From assembly GCF_013376045.1 (NCBI RefSeq), contig NZ_JABMJG010000001.1:620001-684000 (forward strand): DNA of 64,000 nt, in the 5' to 3' direction. This stretch comes from Variovorax sp. SG517 (GTDB lineage: Bacteria; Pseudomonadota; Gammaproteobacteria; Burkholderiales; Burkholderiaceae_C). This document shows positions 42,518 to 49,522 of the stretch, in pieces; positions within the stretch are counted from its first letter, which is position 1, and every line of letters begins with the position of its first letter. The translations under genes were made by a program, and so were the position numbers. The notes below the pieces were generated by a model. That model was given only the letters and a program-made list of their open reading frames with translations. It did not search any database and was not told the origin of the DNA.

Positions 42518-43654
42518 TCAGCCGGCGCCGAACAGCTCGGTCATGAACTGCGTCGACTTCAGCCCGGTGCCTGTCAGCAGCGCCACCGTCGTTTCCGTCG
42601 CCCTGATGTCACCGCGCTGCGCCAGCACGTCGATGGCCGCCGCGGCCGATGCGGAAGTCGGCTCCGCATAGAGGCCGCAGGCCGCGAGCCGCCGCACCGC
42701 CGCCGCGATCTGCTCTTCGGCCAGCGCCACGGTCCGGCCGTTCGTCTCGCGCAGCGCCTGCATGATTTCCGGCAGCCGCACCGGCCGCTTGATCGCCGTG
42801 CCTTCGGCGATGGTCGGCTGCACGGCGCGCTCCACCAGCGTGTCGACGCCAGCGGTGAAGCTCGCGTCGATCGGCGAGCAGTTCAGCGGCTGCGCGACGA
42901 AGATGCGCGGCAGCTTCGCGATCTGCCCCGCCGCCAGCAGCTCCTTGAAGCCGATCCAGCAGCCGAGCACGTTGCTGCCCGCACCGGTCGGGATCACGAC
43001 GTTGTCCGGCGCCACGAAGCCCAGGTCTTCCCACAGCTCGTACGCCAGCGTCTTCGTGCCCTGCAGGAAGAACGGATGCCAGTTGTGGCTCGCATAGAAG
43101 ATCGATTCCGACTGCCGCACCGCCTCGTATTCCGACTCCTCGCGCGGCCCCGGCACCAGCTGCACCTCGGCACCGAAGGCGCGGATCTGCGCCACCTTCG
43201 GCGCGGGCGTGTAGCTGGGCGCGAGCACCTTCACGCGCATGCCGGCCGCGGCGCCCGCGGCCGCGATGGCGGCACCGCCGTTGCCCGAACTGTCTTCCAG
43301 CACCGCGTCGACGCCGATCTGGCGCAGGAAGGACATCATCACCGCCGCGCCGCGGTCCTTGAAACTGCAGGTCGGGTTGAACCATTCGAGCTTGAAATAC
43401 GGCTCGAACCCGCCCCAGCGCTTCTGCACGAGCGGCGTGCAGCCCTCGCCCATGCTCGCGGGACGGTCGATGGCCACCGGCAACGCCGCGCGATAGCGCC
43501 ACAGCGAGCGCGTGCGCGAATCGATGTCGTCGCGCCCGATGCCCGGCAGCGGCGTGACCAGCATCGGGTTGCCGTCGTCCGAACGCCAGCGGCGTTCCGA
43601 CAGCTCATGGTGCCTGCCGGTTCGGGGATCGACGTAGCGTGCGCGTTCAGTCAT
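42518..43654 (-). CDS. Threonine-synthase-like PLP enzyme (fold type II), no zinc ribbon
   Basis: PLP-dependent lyase or synthase of 378 residues from ATG 43654. The PLP lysine is Lys99 in NPTCSFKDRG, and SSGNGGAAIA is the phosphate-binding loop; GAGSNVLGCWIGF follows. It resembles threonine synthase, threonine dehydratase and diaminopropionate ammonia-lyase. A house-keeping threonine synthase is expected elsewhere, so this may be a catabolic ammonia-lyase. It is divergent from the DauR-like regulator gene. Confidence 0.82.
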   Translation of the reverse strand: MTERARYVDPRTGRHHELSERRWRSDDGNPMLVTPLPGIGRDDIDSRTRSLWRYRAALPVAIDRPASMGEGCTPLVQKRWGGFEPYFKLEWFNPTCSFKDRGAAVMMSFLRQIGVDAVLEDSSGNGGAAIAAAGAAAGMRVKVLAPSYTPAPKVAQIRAFGAEVQLVPGPREESEYEAVRQSESIFYASHNWHPFFLQGTKTLAYELWEDLGFVAPDNVVIPTGAGSNVLGCWIGFKELLAAGQIAKLPRIFVAQPLNCSPIDASFTAGVDTLVERAVQPTIAEGTAIKRPVRLPEIMQALRETNGRTVALAEEQIAAAVRRLAACGLYAEPTSASAAAAIDVLAQRGDIRATETTVALLTGTGLKSTQFMTELFGAG

Positions 43655-43686
43655 TCCTGGCTCCTGGATCATCAAATCGAACAAGA

Positions 43687-43747
43687 TTGGATAATACATC
43701 CAACACTGTACATTTCGTACAAATCAGATTGTTCGTCCAGATCTGGA
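43687..43747. promoter_or_regulatory. Three inverted repeats in the divergent promoter region
   Basis: TTGGAT-AATAC-ATCCAA (43687-43703), TGTAC-ATTTC-GTACA (43707-43721) and the perfect palindrome TCCAGATCTGGA (43736-43747) lie between the PLP gene and the regulator gene. The first covers a TATTAT -10-like element of the minus-strand gene. They are likely operators. Confidence 0.6.
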
Positions 43748-43771
43748 TACGTACCCGATACATTCCCCCGT

Positions 43772-44401
43772 ATGAAGAAGAAGCCGAACAAGCAGCTGCT
43801 CGACATGCTCAGCAACGTGGCCGAGGGCCTGGGCCAGACCTTCGCGCCCTTCTGCGAGGTGGTGGTGCACGACCTGAGCAATCCCAAGAACGCGATCCAT
43901 GCGATCGAGAACAGCCTGAGCGGCCGCGAGGTCGGCGATTCGGTCACCGAGCTGGGCCTCGCGCGCATACGCGACCCGGAGTTCCCGGCGGTGATCGCGA
44001 ACTACGCCAACACCTTTCCCGACGGCCGCAAGGTCAAGAGCACCTCCATCGGCATCAAGGACGAGAGCGGCGAGTACGTGGCCGCGCTGTGCCTGAACGT
44101 CGACCTGACGCTGTTCCAGAGCTTCCAGGGCGCGATCTCGCAGTTCACGCGCATCGACGACAAGGAAGTGCACGAGCACCTCGAAGCCGGCGGCGGCAGC
44201 CATTCCGACCGCATCCACGCGCGCATCGACGAGTTCGCCGCCGCGCGCGCGACCACGCCGCGCTCGCTGAAGCCGGCCGACCGCAAGCAGCTGGTGCAGG
44301 AACTCAAGAAGGCCGGGATGCTGGAAGTCCGCCGCGGCGCCGAGATCGCGGCGGCGCACATGGGCGTGTCGCGCGCCACCGTCTACAGCGACGCGAAATA
44401 G
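43772..44401 (+). CDS. DauR/YheO-type transcriptional regulator
   Basis: A 209-residue regulator with a YheO-like PAS domain (about 10-125; GQTFAPFCEVVVHDLSNPKNAIHAI) and a DauR-type C-terminal HTH (about 150-209; LEVRRGAEIAAAHMGVSRATVYSD). DauR of Pseudomonas controls D-arginine catabolism genes. Here it is divergent from a PLP enzyme gene, and the nearby OCD-family gene resembles DauB, so control of amino-acid catabolism is a reasonable guess. It converges with the Bug gene. Confidence 0.87.
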   Translation: MKKKPNKQLLDMLSNVAEGLGQTFAPFCEVVVHDLSNPKNAIHAIENSLSGREVGDSVTELGLARIRDPEFPAVIANYANTFPDGRKVKSTSIGIKDESGEYVAALCLNVDLTLFQSFQGAISQFTRIDDKEVHEHLEAGGGSHSDRIHARIDEFAAARATTPRSLKPADRKQLVQELKKAGMLEVRRGAEIAAAHMGVSRATVYSDAK

Positions 44402-44413
44402 CCCTGCCGGGGC

Positions 44414-45403
44414 TTACTGCGGCTGCAGCCCGATCTCGTGCGCGGCCTTCTGCCAGCGCGCGGCCTCCGAGCGCAGGAAGGCGCGCAGCTCGGTCGGCGT
44501 CGACCCCTTCATCTGCACGCCGAGCACCGACAGCCGCTCCTTCACCGACGGATGCTCCAGCGCCGCGACGGCCTCGCGGCGCAGCTTCTCGATCACGTCC
44601 AGCGGCGTGGTGGCCGGCGCCACCAGGGCCCACCACTGGTCGATCTCCAGGCCCCTGAGGCCGTTCTCCGCGAGCGCCGGCACGTTCTGCAGGCCGGGCA
44701 GGTTCACGCGCTGCGTGCTGGTCACCAGCAGCGGCCGGATGCGATTGGCGCCAAGCAGGCTGGAGCCGCTGGCCAGCGTCGCGAAGTGGCCCGCCACGGT
44801 GCCTGCCGCCACGTCGGTGAGCGCGGGCGCCGAGCCGCGGTACGGAACCATGTTGAACCCGATCTTCGTGCGGCTCGCCAGCAGCTCGGCCGCGAGGTGG
44901 CTCACGGTGCCCGCGCCGCTGTGCGCGATGGCCGGCGGCGCGCCCTTCGCCGCGGCCGCCGCCGTCTTCAGGAAGGTCTTGAAGTCCTTGCTGCCCTCGT
45001 CCATGCCCGCGAAGAACACCAGCGGCGAGGTGCCGATCATCGTCACCGGCGTGAAGTCGCGCAGCAGGTCGTAGGGAAGCTTCGCCGTCACCGCCGGCGC
45101 AATGGCGTGCGGCAGCTCGACGATGGCAAGCGTGTAGCCGTCGGGCACGGCCTTGGCCACGGCGTCGGTGCCGATCATGCCGGCGGCGCCAGGCCGGTTG
45201 TCCACGATCACCGGGCTGCCGATGGTCTGGCTCATGCGCTGCGCCATGGCGCGGGCGATGGCGTCGGTGCTGCCGCCGGCCGCCCACGGCACGACGAGCT
45301 TCACGGGCCTGTCGGGATAGGCGGCCCACGCGGGGGTGACGGAAGACGCGAGCAGGGCTGTAGAGCCGGTGGCCAAAAAGGCCCGGCGATTCATCGTCGG
45401 CAT
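44414..45403 (-). CDS. Bug-family periplasmic substrate-binding protein
   Basis: Tripartite tricarboxylate transporter (TctC/Bug) binding protein, 329 residues from ATG 45403 (ATG 45394 is an alternative). A twin-arginine-like signal (NRRAFLATG, cleavage near AWA) precedes the Bug start YPDRPVKLVVPWAAGGSTD; other family marks are DNRPGAAGMIGTDAVAKA and PYRGSAPAL. No tctA or tctB is nearby, as is usual for orphan Bug genes in betaproteobacteria. The ligand, probably a small acid or amino acid, is unknown. It lies 19 bases downstream of the second PLP gene. Confidence 0.88.
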   Translation of the reverse strand: MPTMNRRAFLATGSTALLASSVTPAWAAYPDRPVKLVVPWAAGGSTDAIARAMAQRMSQTIGSPVIVDNRPGAAGMIGTDAVAKAVPDGYTLAIVELPHAIAPAVTAKLPYDLLRDFTPVTMIGTSPLVFFAGMDEGSKDFKTFLKTAAAAAKGAPPAIAHSGAGTVSHLAAELLASRTKIGFNMVPYRGSAPALTDVAAGTVAGHFATLASGSSLLGANRIRPLLVTSTQRVNLPGLQNVPALAENGLRGLEIDQWWALVAPATTPLDVIEKLRREAVAALEHPSVKERLSVLGVQMKGSTPTELRAFLRSEAARWQKAAHEIGLQPQ

Positions 45404-45422
45404 GTTGGATTCCTGGAAGGGT

Positions 45423-46658
45423 TTAGGTCGCGCGATCGGGCCAGCTCGGGTCGCCGGTCGCATTGGCCGTCAGCATCAGCACCACGTGCGCGTCCGCAGC
45501 GATGGAGTTGCTTTCTCGCAGTTGGCGCAGCGCGGCAAGGCCGCCGGCCGCGCACAGCTCGGCGCTCACGCCGGCTGCCGTGAGCACGCGCCGTGCGGCG
45601 CGGGCTTCGTCGTCGTCCACGACCACGGCGCCGCCGCCGGTGGCCGTCGCGGCCTGCCATTGCAGGTATGTCACCGTGGCCCCCGCGGTGGAGAACTGCG
45701 CCGTGTGGCCCGGGTAGCTGCCGTTGATGGCGCCCCCCGCGAACACGCGGGCAAGGCGCGGGAACGGCTCCACCAGCCAGAGTTTCGGCAGGCGCGCGAT
45801 GCGCCCGGCCGCCAGCAGATCGCGGAAGCCCGCATAGATGCCCCACGCCAGGTCGCCGCGTGCGGTGGGAATCACGACGTGGTCGGGCAGCCCGCCTTCG
45901 TTCACGCATTCGAGCGCGATCGGCTTGTAGCCCTCGATCGCCAGCGGCGCGCTGCCCAGCGCGGGCAGGCGGTAGTTGGTGAGCGCGAAATAGCCGGGGT
46001 GCTGCGAGCGCTCGCGCACGAAGGCCCAGCGGCCGGCGTTGTCGGAGAACACGTAGCGCCGCGCGCCCAGCGCGTCGAGCTGCCGCGCGTAGGTGGCCGG
46101 CATGCCCTCGTAGGTTGCGACCTCGCAGCCCAGGCCTGCCGCCCAGGCGTAATGCGCAGCGGAGACGGCCGCGTTGCCCGAGGAAGCCAGCACCAGCGTG
46201 TGGGCGTCGAAGTCGAGCGCCTGCGCCACGCCCACCGCGGTCATGCGGTCCTTGTGCGAGCCGGTGGGGTTGCACGACTCGTCCTTGATGGCGAGGCGCG
46301 CCACGCCGAACTGGCGGGCCAGCTCGGGCATGTCCTGCAGCGGCGTCTGCCCTTCGCCCAGCGCGAAGCTGGAGGTGTAGGGCATGGGCATCAGCTCGGC
46401 GCTGTCGGGCAGGTAGCTGGCGCGCAGGGCCACGTGGATGCCTTCGCGCCGGCATGCCGGGCAGCCGTCGTGCGTCAGCGTGACCGGGTAGAGCGCATCG
46501 CAGCGCAGGCACTGCAGGCCGCGCAGGTTCGGATTGCGCACGGGCTTGGGGGTGCGGTCGCGAACCAGCCCGAGGGGATGGGCCAGGGCCGGGGAATGGC
46601 CGGGCTCATCTTGCGGAGGAGCGGCGAACTTGAAGTCCAGAACGGGCGATGTCGTCAC
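45423..46658 (-). CDS. Threonine-synthase-like PLP enzyme with N-terminal zinc-ribbon
   Basis: PLP enzyme of 411 residues. It begins with a CxxC pair repeated (Cys50/Cys53 and Cys66/Cys69), a zinc-ribbon like that of archaeal-type threonine synthases, then the PLP lysine Lys136 in NPTGSHKDRM and the phosphate loop ASSGNAAVSA. Sequence alone does not separate threonine synthase from a related lyase. It is divergent from a LysR gene, which probably controls it and the Bug gene. Confidence 0.82.
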   Translation of the reverse strand: MTTSPVLDFKFAAPPQDEPGHSPALAHPLGLVRDRTPKPVRNPNLRGLQCLRCDALYPVTLTHDGCPACRREGIHVALRASYLPDSAELMPMPYTSSFALGEGQTPLQDMPELARQFGVARLAIKDESCNPTGSHKDRMTAVGVAQALDFDAHTLVLASSGNAAVSAAHYAWAAGLGCEVATYEGMPATYARQLDALGARRYVFSDNAGRWAFVRERSQHPGYFALTNYRLPALGSAPLAIEGYKPIALECVNEGGLPDHVVIPTARGDLAWGIYAGFRDLLAAGRIARLPKLWLVEPFPRLARVFAGGAINGSYPGHTAQFSTAGATVTYLQWQAATATGGGAVVVDDDEARAARRVLTAAGVSAELCAAGGLAALRQLRESNSIAADAHVVLMLTANATGDPSWPDRAT

Positions 46659-46733
46659 GGGTCTGCGTCTGATGAAGTTGTGACTAAATCTTATTCAATC
46701 GGAAATAAAATTATGCAGCCCCAGATACTCAAC

Positions 46734-46751
46734 CGATAACGAGACTTATCG
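46734..46751. promoter_or_regulatory. Inverted repeat directly before the LysR gene start
   Basis: CGATAA and TTATCG flank six bases and end one base before the ATG at 46752. A site here could allow the regulator to control its own gene. Confidence 0.45.
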
Positions 46752-47672
46752 ATGCGATTCGGCGAGATCGAAACCTTCCGGGCGCTCATGCGCAGCAGTT
46801 CCACCCGCAAGGCCGCTGCCCTGCTGCATGTGACGCAGCCCGCCATCAGCCAGTCGCTCAAGCGGCTCGAGGCGCAGGCCGGCATGCTGCTGTTCCAGCG
46901 CACCGGCGGGCGGCTGGTGCCCACGCCCGAGGCACGCGCGCTGTGGGTGGAGGTGGAACGGGTCTTCATCGGCATGGAGGCCATCGAGCACCGGGTGCGC
47001 AGCCTGCGCGACTTCGGCGTGAGCCAGCTCGAACTCAGCTGCTTCCCGGCCTACGGCCTGGGCTTCATGCCGCGCGCGCTGGCGCGGCTGAAGGCGCACC
47101 GCGGCGCGAGCCCCTGGCCGCAGGTGTCGCTGCAGGTGCTCAGCTCCAAGGACGTGCGCGACCGCGTGGCCATGGGCATCTCCGACTTCGGGCTGATGGC
47201 CGACGAGCTCTCGCTCGAGGGCATCGACCATTCCACCTTCTCGCGCTTTCCCGGCGTGGTGGTGATGCCTCCGGGCCACGCGCTGGAGCGCTTCAAGACG
47301 ATCAAGCCCGAGCAGCTCGCCGAGGCCCCCTTCATCTCGCTGAACCCCGAAGACCCCTCGCACCAGCGGCTCGAAGCCGCGCTGGCGCCGCACGGCGTGG
47401 CGCTGCGCGTGCTGGTGCAGACGCCCTACGCGGCCAGCGTGTGCGAGATGGCGCTGCGCGGCCTGGGCGTGGGGCTGGTCAACCCGATCACTGCGCTCGA
47501 CTACGTGGAACGCGGGCTGGTGGTGCGCCGGTTCTCGGTCGACGTGCATTTCACCTGCCTGCTGGCGCTGCCGGCGGGCAAGGTGCTTTCGGCCACCGCC
47601 CGCGACTTCATCTCGCTCATGCGCCAGCAGCTGGCCGAGGACGAGAAGCGCATCCAGCGCCACCTGCGCTAG
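46752..47672 (+). CDS. LysR-family transcriptional regulator
   Basis: A 306-residue LysR protein: N-terminal winged HTH (1-60; FRALMRSSSTRKAAALLHVTQPAISQSLKRLE) and a C-terminal effector-binding domain with VSLQVLSSKDVRDRVAMG. It is divergent from the zinc-ribbon PLP gene, 93 bases away, the classic LysR layout. The OccR/NocR-like N-terminus would suit an amino-acid ligand, but this is weak evidence. Confidence 0.9.
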   Translation: MRFGEIETFRALMRSSSTRKAAALLHVTQPAISQSLKRLEAQAGMLLFQRTGGRLVPTPEARALWVEVERVFIGMEAIEHRVRSLRDFGVSQLELSCFPAYGLGFMPRALARLKAHRGASPWPQVSLQVLSSKDVRDRVAMGISDFGLMADELSLEGIDHSTFSRFPGVVVMPPGHALERFKTIKPEQLAEAPFISLNPEDPSHQRLEAALAPHGVALRVLVQTPYAASVCEMALRGLGVGLVNPITALDYVERGLVVRRFSVDVHFTCLLALPAGKVLSATARDFISLMRQQLAEDEKRIQRHLR

Positions 47673-47685
47673 GGTGAATCGACAT

Positions 47686-48408
47686 TCACTTCCAGCTGAA
47701 CTCGTGGTTCAGCCCTATCGCGAAGCCGCGCACGCCTTGCGGCCCGGTGCGCGATGCGCTCACGTCGACGCTGATCAGCGGCGTGATGCTGAAGCGCCCG
47801 CCCACGCGCGAGGTCCAGACGTTCGACGCGCGGTTGCGCTCGGCGATGAGCGACACCGTGTCGTTCAGCGCCCACTCCACGCCGACGCCGCCGCGCGGCG
47901 TGCGCACGCCGGTTCCGGTCGCCCAGTCGGCGCCGACGTTGGCGTGGACCTGCAGGCTGTCGAGCGGCCGCCAGGTGACGGGAACGACGAACTGCCCGCC
48001 CGCGCGGCCGCCGCGCTTGAAGTCGAACACCGCGCCCATCGACACCGCCGCGCTGAAGGGCGCATCGGCCGCCTGGCCGTAGAAGTTCCACTTGAGCTGC
48101 GGCCCGCCGGTGACCGAATGGACGCCGTCCACCGAGCTGCGGTCGAGGTTCAGGCCCAGCTCGAAGGGCCCGACGCGGCAGGCCGGCCCGAAGTGGAAAC
48201 CCGTGACGGGTTCGACGCCGGTGCGGCCCCACCAGGTCTCGTACTGGCACTGGCCGGGGTCGAGCGTGCTGGCGTCATCCACGTCGAAATGGCCTGCCGC
48301 GTGGGCGCCTTGCCCCGCGAGCAGTCCCGCTCCGAAGCAGGAAGCCGCCAGCATCCAGCCGCGCGACGTCGGTCGGATCCTTGTTCTGCTGTGCCTGGTG
48401 TTCTTCAT
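47686..48408 (-). CDS. Secreted or outer-membrane protein, function unknown
   Basis: A 240-residue protein from ATG 48408 with a signal peptide (basic N-terminus, hydrophobic ASCFGAGLLAGQ, cleavage near AHA). The mature part has alternating hydrophobic and polar residues (QLKWNFYGQ, FVVPVTWRPL, GFAIGLNHEFSWK) and ends in an aromatic-rich strand, which suggests a small beta-barrel. An upstream in-frame ATG at 48468 is less likely. I do not recognise a family. Confidence 0.7.
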   Translation of the reverse strand: MKNTRHSRTRIRPTSRGWMLAASCFGAGLLAGQGAHAAGHFDVDDASTLDPGQCQYETWWGRTGVEPVTGFHFGPACRVGPFELGLNLDRSSVDGVHSVTGGPQLKWNFYGQAADAPFSAAVSMGAVFDFKRGGRAGGQFVVPVTWRPLDSLQVHANVGADWATGTGVRTPRGGVGVEWALNDTVSLIAERNRASNVWTSRVGGRFSITPLISVDVSASRTGPQGVRGFAIGLNHEFSWK

Positions 48409-48490
48409 CGCTCGCGTCCCCGGGGCCTCGAACCATTCTAGGGACGCGGAAAGCAGGCGCCATGACACGGCGCCGCGCGGTGGGTACCCT

Positions 48491-49522
48491 TCAGATCTCG
48501 AACTGGGGCTGCAGCTCGCGGATGCGCTTGATGGCCACGCCCGCCGCCGCGGTGCGCGTCTCCACGCCCAGCTTCACGTACACCCGCTCCAGGTGCTTCT
48601 TGGCCGTGGCCGGGCTGCTGCCGAGGATCTCGCCGATGTCCTTGTTGGTCTTGCCCTTGACCACCCAGTACAGCACCTCGGCCTCGCGCGCGGTGAGCTT
48701 CAGGCTCAGGCTCATGGCCTCGATGACCGCCGTGTCGGACACCTCGCGCATGATGATCATCCACTCGTCGCCGTCGTCGTCGCCGCCGGTCTGCTGGTGC
48801 AGCCGCAGCGTGAGGCTGCCGGCGCCCTGCACGATGGAAAGCGCCGGCGGCTCGATGCCGCGCTCGCGCGCATCGGGCGTGTGGCTGCGCAGCCATTCGA
48901 GCACCGCCGGCGGCGTCTCTGGCGCGCGCGTGTCGCAGTAGCGCTGCAGCAGGTCGCGCGCGAGCGCCGTCTGCCAGATCAGCCGGCCCTCGGGCAGCCG
49001 CACCGTGATGCTGGCGTAGCCGAAGGCGTCGAGCGCATTGCGCGCCTGGCCGGCCTGCCGCGCGTCCTGCCTCGCGCGGCGCGCGCCCTGCAGGTGCACG
49101 TTCATGCGCGCCAGCACTTCCTTCGGCTTGATGGGCTTGGTGACATAGTCGACGCCGCCGGCCTCCAGCGCCGCCACCAGGTGCTCTGTCTCGGTGAGAC
49201 CCGTCATGAACACGATCGGGATATGCGCCGTCGCGGCATCGGCCTTGAGCCGCCGCGCGACCTCGAAGCCGTCGATGCCCGGCATCATCGCGTCGAGCAG
49301 CACGATGTCGGGCTTGGCCTGCACCGCACGCTGCAGCGCCTGCTCGCCGTTGGTGGCGATGAGCACGGTGTAGCCCGATTCGTCGAGCGCATCGTGCAGC
49401 ACCGCGAGGTTGTCGGGCACGTCGTCCACGATGAGCACGAGGTCGCTGTTGGCGCCCTGCTGTTCGCGCAGGATCCTGGCGAGCGATGAGGTTTCCATGG
49501 CTGCGGATGGCTTCGTGGTCAT
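48491..49522 (-). CDS. LuxR-family response regulator paired with the NCS1-kinase protein
   Basis: A 343-residue response regulator: receiver domain (about 27-142; phospho-acceptor Asp77 in VLLDAMMPG, Lys in YVTKP), a central region of unknown type (about 160-255), and a C-terminal LuxR HTH (about 275-335; TAREAEVLYWVVKGKTNKDIG). Its ATG overlaps the stop of the sensor gene by four bases, so the two are made together and surely form one two-component pathway. Its targets are unknown; the divergent urease operon is the nearest candidate. Confidence 0.9.
   Translation of the reverse strand: MTTKPSAAMETSSLARILREQQGANSDLVLIVDDVPDNLAVLHDALDESGYTVLIATNGEQALQRAVQAKPDIVLLDAMMPGIDGFEVARRLKADAATAHIPIVFMTGLTETEHLVAALEAGGVDYVTKPIKPKEVLARMNVHLQGARRARQDARQAGQARNALDAFGYASITVRLPEGRLIWQTALARDLLQRYCDTRAPETPPAVLEWLRSHTPDARERGIEPPALSIVQGAGSLTLRLHQQTGGDDDGDEWMIIMREVSDTAVIEAMSLSLKLTAREAEVLYWVVKGKTNKDIGEILGSSPATAKKHLERVYVKLGVETRTAAAGVAIKRIRELQPQFEI

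Noticed and set aside
44402..44415. Small GCCC/GGGC hairpin between the DauR-like and Bug genes
   Set aside because: Too short and without a T tract on either side to be called a terminator.
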